The notes: generated by a model not told the origin, from the sequence alone. Positions 25,981-35,413 are shown, numbered from the stretch's first letter. The stretch is 64,000 nt of DNA from Anaerococcus vaginalis (GCA_018363915.1 JAGZMY010000001.1:171931-235930), one strand, 5' to 3'. Numbers and translations: made by a program.

Positions 25981-26158
25981 TATTTATTATTTCAACCTTT
26001 GCCTTATAATCATTGATTTTTTTATTAAGTTTATCATAGATTTCTTTTGCCTCTTTATAAATTTCAAGGCTTTTATCTATATTATCTTTATTTTCTTCTA
26101 AATCTTTTAACAAAGATTCCATTTTTTTATAATTTGCTTCAAATGTGTTATCCATCAT
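25964..26158 (-). CDS. xseB: exodeoxyribonuclease VII small subunit
   Basis: A 64-aa helical protein that binds several copies per XseA. NTFEANYKKMESLLKDLEEN at the start and a KLNKKINDYKAKVEII-like second helix match the family. It overlaps xseA by 11 nt and ispA by 17 nt, so translational coupling is likely. Confidence 0.9.
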   Translation of the reverse strand: MMDNTFEANYKKMESLLKDLEENKDNIDKSLEIYKEAKEIYDKLNKKINDYKAKVEIINNDKNE

Positions 26159-27329
26159 AAATCTCAGCTTTCACTTCTCCATCACTAAAAACTATATTTA
26201 CCTTATCCTTATTTTTTAAAGAATATTTAGAATAAATAAAATTGCCATCAAAATCCTTAACAAAAATACTATTTTTCTTAATATCCAAAATTGATTTTAA
26301 AGAATTTAGCTTGTATTTTAAAATTTCTAAATTTTTTTCTTTTTTTTCAATGTTTAAATTAAAATTATTCTTGATTTTTTCAAATATTTCATTTACATTT
26401 TTAGATTTTTCATCAAGTAATTTATCTAAACTATAAGAATCTAATCTATTTTTTAAATTATTAAGTTTTAATTCTTTTAATTCAATATTTCTATTTAAAG
26501 TTTTTTGGATGTCTATAAATATTTTATTTATATCTTGTCTGATTTTTTTATAATTTCTTACCAAATATGAGCCTGCTTCTGTTGGCGTTTGCAAGGACAA
26601 ATCACTAACTAAATCTGTTAAAGATAAATCTATTTTGTGTCCTATAGCTGAAATTATTGGACTTTTCGCCTTATATATTTCTTCTACTATATCTTTTTCA
26701 TTAAAAACTTTTAAATCTTCTTTGCTACCACCTCCACGGGTAATAACAATTGCATCTAAGTTTTTTTTATCAAGAACATTTATTGCATTAATTATTTCAT
26801 CTTTTGCGCTGAGTCCTTGAACCTTTACTGGATAAAGATAAATATTTATGTCTGAAATTTCTTTATTTATTACAGATAAAAAATCTACTATAGCTGCTGA
26901 TTTATCTGAAGTTATAAGACCTATATCTTTGGGATAATCGCAAATAGTTTTTTTGGTATCTTTATCAAAATAACCTTTTTTTAAAAATTCTTCTTTGATC
27001 TTTAGAAATTTTAAATATTCTTCTGACAAGCCCTTTTTTTCTATATCATTTACTGATATAGATATTTTGGAAAAAAAGCTATTGTAAATCAAATTTCCAT
27101 CTACAATAACCTCATCCCCATTATTAAAGTCTTCTATATCCTTTTGTTCATAATAATAAATCACACAATCAATAATTTCATTTTCCTCTTTTAAAGAAAA
27201 ATATATGTGATTGTGAGATATTTTGTAGTTAGCTATTTCACCTTTTACACTTACGTTTTGAAATAAAGGGTCGTGTTTAAAAGAAGTTTTTATATATTGG
27301 TTAAATTGTTTTACGCTTAAAGATTTCAA
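26148..27329 (-). CDS. xseA: exodeoxyribonuclease VII large subunit
   Basis: Catalytic subunit that degrades single-stranded DNA. The N-terminal OB fold includes VSVKGEIANYKISHNHIYFS near residue 22; the catalytic core has GLITSDKSAAIVDF near 139 and DAIVITRGGGSKEDLKVF near 193, then SAIGHKIDLSLTDLVSDL near 234, followed by a long coiled coil. At 393 aa it is a little short but complete. It follows nusB without a gap. Confidence 0.94.
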   Translation of the reverse strand: MKSLSVKQFNQYIKTSFKHDPLFQNVSVKGEIANYKISHNHIYFSLKEENEIIDCVIYYYEQKDIEDFNNGDEVIVDGNLIYNSFFSKISISVNDIEKKGLSEEYLKFLKIKEEFLKKGYFDKDTKKTICDYPKDIGLITSDKSAAIVDFLSVINKEISDINIYLYPVKVQGLSAKDEIINAINVLDKKNLDAIVITRGGGSKEDLKVFNEKDIVEEIYKAKSPIISAIGHKIDLSLTDLVSDLSLQTPTEAGSYLVRNYKKIRQDINKIFIDIQKTLNRNIELKELKLNNLKNRLDSYSLDKLLDEKSKNVNEIFEKIKNNFNLNIEKKEKNLEILKYKLNSLKSILDIKKNSIFVKDFDGNFIYSKYSLKNKDKVNIVFSDGEVKAEIYDG

Positions 27330-27719
27330 TTATTTTCTCTTTTCTGCAATTTTACCTAACACGCTGTTTATAAATTTATATCCATCACTTGTTGAATATT
27401 CTTTTGCAATATTTACAGCCTCATTTATAGAAACACTTACAGGAATATCTAAATTTTCCATTTCATTAACGCTCAAAAATAAAATTGACCTATCAACTTT
27501 TGCCATTCTTTGTAAAGATTTTAAGCCTATCTGTTCTGCAATTATATTTTCTAGATTATCATAATTTTCTATATATGATTTTAATGACTTATATAAAAAA
27601 GAATCTTTATTTAAATCTATCTCATGATTAATAAAGGCTTGGTCTATATCGTCAATATTTTTTATTTGATTTTCAAATATTAACTTAAATACCCAGTCTC
27701 TTTGTTTTGCCCTATTCAT
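27330..27719 (-). CDS. nusB: transcription antitermination factor NusB
   Basis: All-helical RNA-binding protein that acts with NusE in rRNA antitermination. The 129-aa length, RSILFLSVNEM near residue 74 and VSINEAVNIAKEYSTSDGYKF near 93 are diagnostic. It overlaps the Asp23 gene by one base and abuts xseA. Confidence 0.93.
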   Translation of the reverse strand: MNRAKQRDWVFKLIFENQIKNIDDIDQAFINHEIDLNKDSFLYKSLKSYIENYDNLENIIAEQIGLKSLQRMAKVDRSILFLSVNEMENLDIPVSVSINEAVNIAKEYSTSDGYKFINSVLGKIAEKRK

Positions 27720-28033
27720 TATATTACTAAACTATTTACTTCGACATTTACTCTCTTTACAGATAAGCCAGTCATAGTTTCAACTTGTCTTTTTACATTT
27801 TCTTGGACATTTTTAATTGTTTTTCTCACATTTACATCTGCACTAAGTACAAGATTTAAATCTATAATTACAAAGCCATCCATTACAGAAATTCTTGTAT
27901 CTTTTTTTGCTTCCTTATTGGATTTTGTGTTTGATTCAATTACACCATTTACTTCGCTACAAGATTTTTTAGCTATTTCTTCAATAGTTTCATTTGCAAT
28001 TTTAACACTTCCAAATTTAAATGCTCTTGTCAT
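27719..28033 (-). CDS. Asp23/Gls24 family envelope-stress protein
   Basis: A 104-aa member of the Asp23/Gls24 family, commonly found between efp and nusB in Firmicutes (YqhY in Bacillus). The pattern GSVKIANETIEEIAKKSCSE near residue 8 and SVMDGFVIIDLNLVLSADVN near 60 fit. I choose the start at 28033 (MTRAFKFG) because AAAGGAG stands 5 nt upstream; the longer reading from 28081 would run into efp. Family members are implicated in acetyl-CoA carboxylase control or membrane anchoring; the role here is open. A second member (YloU) lies at 35017-35370. Confidence 0.88.
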   Translation of the reverse strand: MTRAFKFGSVKIANETIEEIAKKSCSEVNGVIESNTKSNKEAKKDTRISVMDGFVIIDLNLVLSADVNVRKTIKNVQENVKRQVETMTGLSVKRVNVEVNSLVI

Positions 28034-28043
28034 TTTATCTCCT

Positions 28044-28601
28044 TTATACTCTGGATAAATATTCCCCTTTTCTAGTATCAATTTTTATAACATCTCCCTC
28101 ATTTACAAAAACCGGAACATTTATAATTGCACCTGTTTCAACTTCTGCAGGTTTTGTTACATTTGTTGCTGTATCTCCCTTAACTGCTGGTTCAGTTTTT
28201 ACAACTTCAAGCTCTACAAAATTAGGCGCCTCAATTGAAAATGGATTATTTTTATAAAATCTCATTGTAGCAGTATCATTTTCTTTTATATAAGGAATTG
28301 CTTCAGAAACTGCATCCTTATCAACAGGAATTTGTTCAAAAGTTTCTGGATCCATAAAATAATATAATTGTCCGTCGTTGTATAAGTATTGCATTTCTTT
28401 TGTAGAAATAATAGCTTGTTCAAACTTTTCATTTGGGTTAAAAGTTACATCTTTATTTCCGCCTTGCATAACAGATTTTATTTTTGCTCTTACAAAAGCT
28501 GCACCCTTACCTGGTTTTACGTGTTGAAAATCTATTACTTGATAAACATCTCCATCATATTCAAAAGTTATTCCTTTTCTTAAATCATTTGCTGATATCA
28601 T
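28044..28601 (-). CDS. efp: elongation factor P
   Basis: Relieves ribosome stalling at consecutive prolines. The 185-aa three-domain protein has its functional loop at residues 29-34 (KPGKGA) with Lys32, the same residue that is modified in Bacillus, rather than the arginine used in rhamnosylated EF-P. First gene of the 16-gene minus-strand run ending at ispH-rpsA; the start follows AGGAGGATAT. Confidence 0.96.
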   Translation of the reverse strand: MISANDLRKGITFEYDGDVYQVIDFQHVKPGKGAAFVRAKIKSVMQGGNKDVTFNPNEKFEQAIISTKEMQYLYNDGQLYYFMDPETFEQIPVDKDAVSEAIPYIKENDTATMRFYKNNPFSIEAPNFVELEVVKTEPAVKGDTATNVTKPAEVETGAIINVPVFVNEGDVIKIDTRKGEYLSRV

Positions 28602-28629
28602 ATATCCTCCTAATAGGTTGTTTTCTAAT

Positions 28630-28638
28630 ATTATACCA
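28630..28638 (-). promoter_or_regulatory. extended -10 promoter of the efp operon
   Basis: Minus-strand TGGTATAAT with no good -35 (TTTAAA at 17-bp spacing). It is about 30 bp before the efp start and drives the largest transcription unit in the window. Confidence 0.7.
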
Positions 28639-28695
28639 CTTATATTTTATTTTTTAAATAAAAATGTAAAATTATGTAATAATCCAAAATAAATT

Positions 28696-28725
28696 TTCAC
28701 TTTATTTTTTACAATTTGATATAAT
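28696..28725 (+). promoter_or_regulatory. probable promoter of tmcAL
   Basis: TTCACT (28696-28701), an 18-bp spacer and TATAAT (28720-28725), 16 bp before the start codon, followed by AAGGAG. Divergent from the efp promoter. Confidence 0.6.
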
Positions 28726-28741
28726 AGTAAAAGGAGTTGTC

Positions 28742-29917
28742 ATGAAAAAATTAGCAATTATTTCAGAATATAATCCATTTCATAATGGACACAATTATAT
28801 ACAAAAAAAATCAAGAGAGATAACAAATGCAGATATAGTTATTGCAATAATGAGTGGAGATTTTGTTCAAAGAGGAGAAATAAGTCTTATAGACAAATAC
28901 AAAAGAGCAAATTCTGCAATGCTTTCTGCAGATTTAGTTATCGAAATGCCTTCATTTATTTCCTTACAAGCGGCAAATCTTTTTGCTAGAAAAAATATAG
29001 AAATTTTAAATAAATTAGAAATTGATTATCTTGCATTTGGAATTGAAAATATTAGTGAAAAAAATTTTTTAAAGACTTGTGAGAAGATATTTGAAAATGA
29101 AAATAGAATAAATATTGATACAAAGAATTTTCTAGATGAGGGAATGTCTTTTGCAAAAGCATCATATCTTGCCTCAATTAAATATATAGAAAATAAAGAA
29201 TTTTTTTCCGCAAATAATATACTTGCTTTAGAATATCTCAGGGCTATAAAAAAACTAAAAGCAAATATAGAAATTGTACCAATCAAAAGAAAAAATTCTA
29301 TGAATAAAGATGTTGAATTAAGAAAAGATTCATTTTCTTCTTCTAGTTCTATTAGAAATAATATTGAAAATATAAAAATTAAAGATTATCTTCCAAATCT
29401 TTCTTATAATTATATAAAAAAATTTAAAAATGAATACAATATTTTTCCACAAAATGATTTATTGTATGAGATTTTTAGGTATAAAATTTTAATAGAAGAA
29501 AAAAATATGGATGATATTTTATGTTACGAAGACGGTATGGAAAACTATCTAAAAAAAATAGCAAAAGATGAAATATTTTATAAAGATTTTATTAAAAATT
29601 CTACAAGCCAAAGATTTACAAAATCTAGGATAAAAAGGCTTATGATAAATTACCTATTAGAAAATAAAACTTTACTTAATGAAGTGGATATAAATTTTAT
29701 AAAAGTTTTAGCTTTTAATGAAAATGCCACAAAATTATTCAAAGAATGTAAGCTTAATGTAATTATGCAAAAAAAGGATATAGATAAATTAAATAAAGAA
29801 AATAAAATAATCTTTGATCAAATGATTAAAGCATCAAATTTATATTCAATGATTATAGGAAGAAAATTTGATAGCGATTATAGAGAAAAAATCTCAATTA
29901 AAAAATCCTCTAATTAG
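28742..29917 (+). CDS. tmcAL: tRNA(Met) cytidine acetate ligase (TmcAL/YlbM)
   Basis: Makes N4-acetylcytidine at the wobble base of elongator tRNA-Met from acetate and ATP. The nucleotidyltransferase-like N-terminus has SEYNPFHNGHNYI near residue 8 with the H-x-G-H motif and MSGDFVQRGE near 38; ADLVIEMP follows near 62. At 391 aa it is full length. It stands alone on the plus strand between two minus-strand operons, as YlbM genes often lie beside coaD and rsmD. The last codons form part of the terminator hairpin. Confidence 0.92.
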   Translation: MKKLAIISEYNPFHNGHNYIQKKSREITNADIVIAIMSGDFVQRGEISLIDKYKRANSAMLSADLVIEMPSFISLQAANLFARKNIEILNKLEIDYLAFGIENISEKNFLKTCEKIFENENRINIDTKNFLDEGMSFAKASYLASIKYIENKEFFSANNILALEYLRAIKKLKANIEIVPIKRKNSMNKDVELRKDSFSSSSSIRNNIENIKIKDYLPNLSYNYIKKFKNEYNIFPQNDLLYEIFRYKILIEEKNMDDILCYEDGMENYLKKIAKDEIFYKDFIKNSTSQRFTKSRIKRLMINYLLENKTLLNEVDINFIKVLAFNENATKLFKECKLNVIMQKKDIDKLNKENKIIFDQMIKASNLYSMIIGRKFDSDYREKISIKKSSN

Positions 29918-29926
29918 AGGATTTTT
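29901..29926. terminator. bidirectional terminator overlapping the tmcAL stop codon
   Basis: A perfect 26-bp palindrome centred on TAATTA, with CCTC and GAGG arms and A/T runs on both sides. The tmcAL stop codon (29915-29917) lies inside it. It also serves the opposing gene ending at 29939. Confidence 0.85.
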
Positions 29927-29938
29927 ATTTTGCAAATT

Positions 29939-30421
29939 TTATTTTTGATTTAATATATGTTGTTTATTTTTTTCCAATGATTGAGCCAATTGGTTGAAGT
30001 TTTCACTTGATTTTGTAAATAATTGGTCAATGTATTGGTATGATTGTTGTTTAATTTTATTTGCTTCTTGGTTTGCTTGTTCAAGAATTCTTTGTGCTTC
30101 TTGTCTAGCCTCTGCTGTTATTTGATGTTCTGAAATCATTCTTTGATATTGGCTTTTAGCTTGTTCTTTGAAATTTTTGATTTCATTATTTGCATTTTGT
30201 ACTTTAGATCTTGCTTCGTTTTCTGCTTCTTGCAAAATTCTTTCTTTTTCATCGTTAATCCATTGAGCATTTTTGATCTCTGTTGGAAGAGAATCTCTCA
30301 TATCTCTAACAATCTCAAAAATTTCATCTGGATCAACTGAAACCTTTCTTGAAAATGGAACAGAACTAGCATTATCCATTATATCTTCAATTTCATCAAT
30401 TAGTTCGTTAATATTTGCCAT
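29939..30421 (-). CDS. coiled-coil protein of the clostridial coaD neighbourhood
   Basis: A 160-aa soluble protein. Residues 1-50 are a short helical head (MANINELIDEIEDIM, then VDPDEIFEIVRDMRDSLP); residues 50-155 form one long Gln/Glu/Lys/Ala-rich coiled coil. Such proteins next to coaD in clostridia are often labelled V-ATPase subunit H or DivIVA-like on coiled-coil similarity alone. I cannot assign a function. Its start overlaps the coaD stop by 1 nt, and it ends the yloU-recG-coaD run. Confidence 0.75.
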   Translation of the reverse strand: MANINELIDEIEDIMDNASSVPFSRKVSVDPDEIFEIVRDMRDSLPTEIKNAQWINDEKERILQEAENEARSKVQNANNEIKNFKEQAKSQYQRMISEHQITAEARQEAQRILEQANQEANKIKQQSYQYIDQLFTKSSENFNQLAQSLEKNKQHILNQK

Positions 30422-30915
30422 TAGTTTTTTCCTCCTAGTTTATTTTTTTCATATATAGCTTTTTTTACATTTTTTGATACAAATTTAGATACATCTCCAC
30501 CAAAACTAGCTAGCTCTCTTACTCCACTTGAGCTTATAAATGAGAATTTCGGATCAGAAAGTAGAAATATAGTTTCAAGATCTTCATATAGGCTTGAATT
30601 AAATTGAGCAATATTCATTTCATACTCATAGTCTGTAACTGCCCTTAAACCCCTAACTATAATTTTTGAATTTTCTTTTTTTGCAAAGTCAACTAACAAA
30701 CCTTCGAAAGTTTTGACTTTTACATTATCTAGTTGAAATTCTTTAATTTCATTTTCTATTAATTGTTTTCTCTCTTTAATTGAGAAAAGAGAGTGCTTGG
30801 CTTCATTTATCAATATAGCAATGACTACCTCATCAAACATCTTATTCAATCTTTTTATTATGTCTAAGTGTCCGATTGTAATAGGATCGAAGCTACCTGG
30901 ATATATCACTTTCAT
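30421..30915 (-). CDS. coaD: phosphopantetheine adenylyltransferase
   Basis: Adenylates 4'-phosphopantetheine in coenzyme A synthesis. The 164-aa protein opens with YPGSFDPITIGHLDII (T/H-x-G-H motif), and IVRGLRAVTDYEYEM near residue 88 and SSSGVRELASFGGDVS near 128 are family-specific. It overlaps rsmD by 23 nt in the usual rsmD-coaD order. Confidence 0.95.
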   Translation of the reverse strand: MKVIYPGSFDPITIGHLDIIKRLNKMFDEVVIAILINEAKHSLFSIKERKQLIENEIKEFQLDNVKVKTFEGLLVDFAKKENSKIIVRGLRAVTDYEYEMNIAQFNSSLYEDLETIFLLSDPKFSFISSSGVRELASFGGDVSKFVSKNVKKAIYEKNKLGGKN

Positions 30916-31453
30916 AGCAATAAATTTTTATGATTTTCCTTCCATATTTTTTTTCTTTAATCAAATTTAAATTAGTCATATCAGAAAAATCAATATTCCT
31001 ATCTGATTCGCTTATTATTATACCATTTTTATTTAATAAATGATAGGTCAATATATATTCTAGACTAATTTTCAAATAATCTTCTTTATAAGGAGGATCT
31101 AGGTATATGTAATCAAAAGTTTTATTATTTTCTTTTAAAATTTCCAAAACTTTTCTAAAATCCCCTCTTATAGTTAGAGCATTTTGACTTTGAATTTTTT
31201 CTATATTTTCCTTGAGTATTTTATAATTTGAATTATTTAATTCTCCAAAAACAACTTCTTTTGCACCATGAGATAAAAATTCTATTCCCATTTGCCCTGT
31301 GCATGAAAATAAATCTAAGGCTGTAAAGTCTTTTTTGTAAGGATAAAGCATAGCCATAACTGCTTCTTTTACCTTGTTATCTGTAGGTCTTGAATTGTTA
31401 GCTTTTGGAGATTTTATATTAAATCCTTTATACTTTCCAGCTACTACTCTCAT
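30893..31453 (-). CDS. rsmD: 16S rRNA (guanine966-N2)-methyltransferase
   Basis: SAM-dependent enzyme acting on the small subunit rRNA. It starts MRVVAGKYKGFNIKSP, with RPTDNKVKEAVMAML near residue 22, the SAM loop DLFSCTGQMGIEFLSHGA near 46 and the catalytic YLDPPY near 117. 186 aa, full length. It abuts recG with a one-base overlap. Confidence 0.93.
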   Translation of the reverse strand: MRVVAGKYKGFNIKSPKANNSRPTDNKVKEAVMAMLYPYKKDFTALDLFSCTGQMGIEFLSHGAKEVVFGELNNSNYKILKENIEKIQSQNALTIRGDFRKVLEILKENNKTFDYIYLDPPYKEDYLKISLEYILTYHLLNKNGIIISESDRNIDFSDMTNLNLIKEKKYGRKIIKIYCYESDISR

Positions 31454-33432
31454 TAATTTAACACAATCCTTTTGTCTATATTAAAATATTTTTCTAAATA
31501 AGAAAAATTAACTCCTTCGAAATTTTTATCTTTAAGATATGTAAATATTTTAAAGCAAAGATTTATTTCATCTTCTTTTAAATTGAAATAATTTACATCA
31601 TCAAGATTTTTTCCATGTTGAATTGTTGATAGAATCTTGCCAGCACCTCTTAGTTTCAAATCTTTTTTTGCAATTTCAAAACCGTCGTTTGAATTTTTTA
31701 TTATATTTAGCTTACTTCTCTCATCAACTTTTTCGCTAATCAAATAGCAAAATGATTTATAAGAGCCCCTACCTATTCTTCCTCTAAGTTGGTGTAGTGA
31801 TGATAAGCCAAAATTATTGGCATTATAAATTATCATACAATTTGCATTAGATACATCAATTCCAATTTCTATAACTGTAGTAGATATTAAAATATCAATT
31901 TTACCATCAGAAAAATCTCTAAGAATTTCTTCTTTTTCACTTGCCTTTAACTTTCCGTGAAGTTTTTCAATTCTAATATTTTTAAATCTTTTTTTATAGC
32001 GTTTATATAAATTCTCTAAAGAATTTTCATCATCACTATCTATAGAATCACTTACAACATAAACTTGCCTACCACTTTTTATAAAATCATCTATTTTAGA
32101 AAACAGGCTATTTTCCATTGATAAAAGAACAAGTTCAGTTATAATTTCTCCTCTACCTTTTGGAAGTTCAGTAATTTGAGATAAATCTAATAATTTTTTC
32201 ATCCTCAAAAAAAGTGTCCTTGGTATAGGAGTTGCTGTCATTGTTAGGTAATTTGCATCATTACCTTTTTCGTATAAGGCTTGTCTTTGCCTAACTCCAA
32301 ACCTATGCTGTTCATCCGCAACAATTAATTTCAAATTTTTAAATTCCACATCATCTACAATAAGTGCATGTGTACCAATAACAATGTCTATTTCGCCATT
32401 TTTGATTTTCTTTTTAAGAGCTTCCTTATTTTTTGTTGATGATGTAAGTAAAGAAATTTTTAAGCCAAAGCTTTCAACAAAATTTTTATTTTTCTCATAT
32501 TGCTGAATTGCCAAGACTTCTGTTGGAACCATCATACAAGTTTGGTATGAATTTATAGAAAAAATAATCATTATAATTAGTGCAACAATAGTCTTACCAC
32601 TTCCAACATCCCCACACAAAAGCCTATTCATAATAGACTTACTTGTAGAATCTTTTAAAATTTCAATCAAAGACTTATATTGACTTGGTGTCAATTTAAA
32701 ATCAAGCTTATTTAAAATATCATTTAGATTATATTTTAAATTTAAATCTTGGTAGGAATTTTCTTTTTGCATTACATAGATAAAAATCAATTCCTTTAAT
32801 AAATCTATAATCTTAATTTGACTTTTAGCATTTTTTAAATTTTCAAGGCTAGTTGGGAAATGAATTTCCTTCAAATTTGAAAGCTTATCCGAAAAATTAA
32901 AGTCATCAAGAACTTTTTTATCTAATAAAACTTCATTTTCATCAAAAAATTCCAAGGCTTGACCTATAAAATCAGATAAATTTTTATTAGTCAAAGATTT
33001 TGTAAGCGGATATATAGGTACAATATTTCCAATTCTATCATCATCTATATCTGTAAATTCTGGATTATGGCATTCAATTTCATAACCATTTTTTACGATT
33101 TTTGTATAAAATTTATATGTTTGTCCGATTTTTAAGGATCTTGGCGAAAATTTGTCGTTAAAAAATACTATTTTTATTCTTTTATCATTTTCACTCGCAT
33201 AAAGATAAGAGATAGAAATTTTTTTACTATAATTTGTATAAAGCTTTGATTCTATTTTCCATTCAAAATAATGTTTATTTCCATCAAGACCATGGGATAA
33301 GTCATATTTTTTTGACCTATCCTCATATTCCCTAGGATAATAATTATATAAATCTTCTAGCTTATAAATTGATAATTTTTCTAAATATTCTTTTTTCTTT
33401 TTGCCTAAACCTTTTAGGTCCAAAAGATCCAT
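31453..33432 (-). CDS. recG: ATP-dependent DNA helicase RecG
   Basis: Remodels stalled replication forks. The 659 aa include an N-terminal OB/wedge domain (about 55-150) and the helicase core with Walker A LLCGDVGSGKT near residue 270, DEQHRFGVRQRQ near 372, TATPIPRTL near 398 and the motif VI region HQLRGRIGRG near 555. It follows yloV by 5 nt and overlaps rsmD by 1 nt. Confidence 0.95.
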   Translation of the reverse strand: MDLLDLKGLGKKKKEYLEKLSIYKLEDLYNYYPREYEDRSKKYDLSHGLDGNKHYFEWKIESKLYTNYSKKISISYLYASENDKRIKIVFFNDKFSPRSLKIGQTYKFYTKIVKNGYEIECHNPEFTDIDDDRIGNIVPIYPLTKSLTNKNLSDFIGQALEFFDENEVLLDKKVLDDFNFSDKLSNLKEIHFPTSLENLKNAKSQIKIIDLLKELIFIYVMQKENSYQDLNLKYNLNDILNKLDFKLTPSQYKSLIEILKDSTSKSIMNRLLCGDVGSGKTIVALIIMIIFSINSYQTCMMVPTEVLAIQQYEKNKNFVESFGLKISLLTSSTKNKEALKKKIKNGEIDIVIGTHALIVDDVEFKNLKLIVADEQHRFGVRQRQALYEKGNDANYLTMTATPIPRTLFLRMKKLLDLSQITELPKGRGEIITELVLLSMENSLFSKIDDFIKSGRQVYVVSDSIDSDDENSLENLYKRYKKRFKNIRIEKLHGKLKASEKEEILRDFSDGKIDILISTTVIEIGIDVSNANCMIIYNANNFGLSSLHQLRGRIGRGSYKSFCYLISEKVDERSKLNIIKNSNDGFEIAKKDLKLRGAGKILSTIQHGKNLDDVNYFNLKEDEINLCFKIFTYLKDKNFEGVNFSYLEKYFNIDKRIVLN

Positions 33433-33437
33433 CTATC

Positions 33438-35009
33438 CTACTCCAAGGTAATAGTGTAATAATATAAAGGTTGTCCACCATAAATCAATTCTACATCGCA
33501 ATCTTTGAATTTTTTTTGAGCAAATTTTTGGAGTTTTCTGGCTTCCTTATCTTCTATATCTTCTCCATAATATATGGTTATAAGAGATGTGTCATCATCA
33601 ACAGCCTTCTCCAAGGTTTCTCTAGCAGTTTTTTCTATTGTTTTTTTGCTTGTAACAATACTATTATCAACTATTCCAATGTATTCATCTTTTCTAATTT
33701 CTACATTATTCACATTTGTATCTCTAACTGCTATAGTAACTTCCAAAACTCTTACATCTTCAATCGCATCGTTGAAATTTTCAATATTTTCATCTAATGA
33801 TTCATCTTCATCAAATGAGAGTAGGGCAGAAAAAGATTCTGGAATTGACCTAGTTTCAACTACTCTACAAGTTTTATCAGACAATTGACAAGCTTGTTTA
33901 GCACTCATAATTATATTTTTATTATTAGGGAAGATAATAATATTTTCGCTATCAACTTTTTCAATTGCCTTAAAAATATCTTCAGTTGAAGGGTTCATAG
34001 TTTGCCCACCAGCAATAATCCTATCAACATTTAAACTTTCAAACACTTTATCATAGCCTTCTCCCCTTGAAACAGCTATAAATCCATATTTTTTAGATGG
34101 TTTTTTGTTTACTTTTATATCATTCAATACATCTGGATTAGTATTTTCAACATTCATCGTCAAAACTTGTCCATATTTTGAAACCACTTCTAAAAGTCCC
34201 TTTATACCATCGCAATCAAATGAAAGTCTCAAAATTCCATTATCAAAATCTTCTGTCAAAGATGTAGAAAGCTCATTTAATTTTTCAAGTAAATCATCTT
34301 TTTCATCTTCACTTATGCTTACTGATAGGTCGATATTATAGTCTTTTGATGGCAAATCTTCAATTTCTATTTCTGATAAATCAGTTTCAATATCAATTTC
34401 TCCATTTAAAGCTTTTAAAACGCCTTCAAGCAAAAACATCAATCCTTGTCCACCAGAATCTACAACCTTAGCCTCTTTTAAAACTGGCAATAAATTTGGA
34501 GTATCAAGCAAAGCCTTATGACCAGCTGCAATAATTTTATATAAATACTTATCAATATCAATGTTACTTTCAAAAGCGTTATTAGCTTCTTCTGCCATAA
34601 ATCTTGACACAGTTAAAATTGTTCCCTCAGTAGGTTTCATTACAGCCTTATAAGCAGTTTTATTTGCAACTGTAAAAATATCTCTTATACTTTCTGCATC
34701 AATAATATCCTTGCCTTTGATAGCTTTAGACATTCCCCTACAAAGTTGTGATAAAATTACACCAGAATTTCCTCTCGCTCCCATCAAAGTGCCTTGGCTT
34801 AAAGCCTTAGCAACATCATAACAAGATGAAGTTTCAGTATCCTTTACTCTTTCTACACCAGATTTCATTGTCATAGTCATATTTGTTCCCGTATCCCCAT
34901 CTGGAACAGGAAAAACATTTAAGCTATCGACAACATCCCTTTTCTCATTAAGTAGTTCAAAAGCTTTAATAATAATGCTTTTGAACTTATTACTATCGAT
35001 TTTTTTCAT
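33438..35009 (-). CDS. DAK2-domain fatty-acid kinase-like protein (YloV/FakA)
   Basis: The N-terminal DAK2 (DhaL-like) domain carries FPVPDGDTGTNMTMTMKSG near residue 31, with the Mg/ATP-binding aspartates, and GARGNSGVILSQLCRG near 77; the rest contains the middle and C-terminal FakA domains. By family it transfers phosphate from ATP to a fatty acid held by a FakB partner, but no degV/fakB gene is in the window. 523 aa, complete. The yloU-yloV-recG order is conserved in Firmicutes. Confidence 0.9.
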   Translation of the reverse strand: MKKIDSNKFKSIIIKAFELLNEKRDVVDSLNVFPVPDGDTGTNMTMTMKSGVERVKDTETSSCYDVAKALSQGTLMGARGNSGVILSQLCRGMSKAIKGKDIIDAESIRDIFTVANKTAYKAVMKPTEGTILTVSRFMAEEANNAFESNIDIDKYLYKIIAAGHKALLDTPNLLPVLKEAKVVDSGGQGLMFLLEGVLKALNGEIDIETDLSEIEIEDLPSKDYNIDLSVSISEDEKDDLLEKLNELSTSLTEDFDNGILRLSFDCDGIKGLLEVVSKYGQVLTMNVENTNPDVLNDIKVNKKPSKKYGFIAVSRGEGYDKVFESLNVDRIIAGGQTMNPSTEDIFKAIEKVDSENIIIFPNNKNIIMSAKQACQLSDKTCRVVETRSIPESFSALLSFDEDESLDENIENFNDAIEDVRVLEVTIAVRDTNVNNVEIRKDEYIGIVDNSIVTSKKTIEKTARETLEKAVDDDTSLITIYYGEDIEDKEARKLQKFAQKKFKDCDVELIYGGQPLYYYTITLE

Positions 35010-35016
35010 ATTTCAC

Positions 35017-35370
35017 CTAACTTCTAATTCCTTGAACTAAAATATTTACACTAGATACACCAACATTAAGAGAATGTTCAACATTATATTTCACATTTTC
35101 AATTATATTTTGGCATACAACTGCAATTCTTACACCATAATTTAAAAACAATGATATATCTATAGTCACAGTTCCATCTATATTCCTTAAAACTTTTACA
35201 CCTCTGTTCATATTATCAATGCCTAAAAGTTTATAAAATCCATCTTTTGTACTTCTGCTAGCAAGACCTACAACACCATAGGATTCCATAACAGAAGCTG
35301 CAGCAATATTTGCAATTACTGTTTCTGAAATACTAACTTTACCGTAATTGTTTTTATACTTAATTGCCAT
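35017..35370 (-). CDS. Asp23/Gls24 family protein, YloU type
   Basis: A 117-aa Asp23-family protein. GKVSISETVIANIAAASVME near residue 9 and ISLFLNYGVRIAVVCQNIIE near 71 fit the YloU branch. I place the start at 35370 (MAIKYK), as GGAGGAG stands just before it; an ATG at 35382 overlaps that ribosome site. First gene of the yloV-recG-rsmD-coaD unit. Its function is not known beyond family membership. Confidence 0.9.
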   Translation of the reverse strand: MAIKYKNNYGKVSISETVIANIAAASVMESYGVVGLASRSTKDGFYKLLGIDNMNRGVKVLRNIDGTVTIDISLFLNYGVRIAVVCQNIIENVKYNVEHSLNVGVSSVNILVQGIRS

Positions 35371-35404
35371 AAACTCCTCCATTTTATTTTTTTATATATA
35401 ATTT

Positions 35405-35413
35405 ATTATACCA
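35405..35413 (-). promoter_or_regulatory. extended -10 promoter of the yloU operon
   Basis: Minus-strand TGGTATAAT, with TTATAA (35433-35428) at 17-bp spacing as a weak -35. About 35 bp before the yloU start. The rest of 35414-35536 is AT-rich with no other feature I can support. Confidence 0.65.

Noticed and set aside
33471..33797. Plus-strand frames opposite yloV
   Set aside because: Shadow frames with no ribosome site; the minus strand clearly encodes the DAK2-domain protein.
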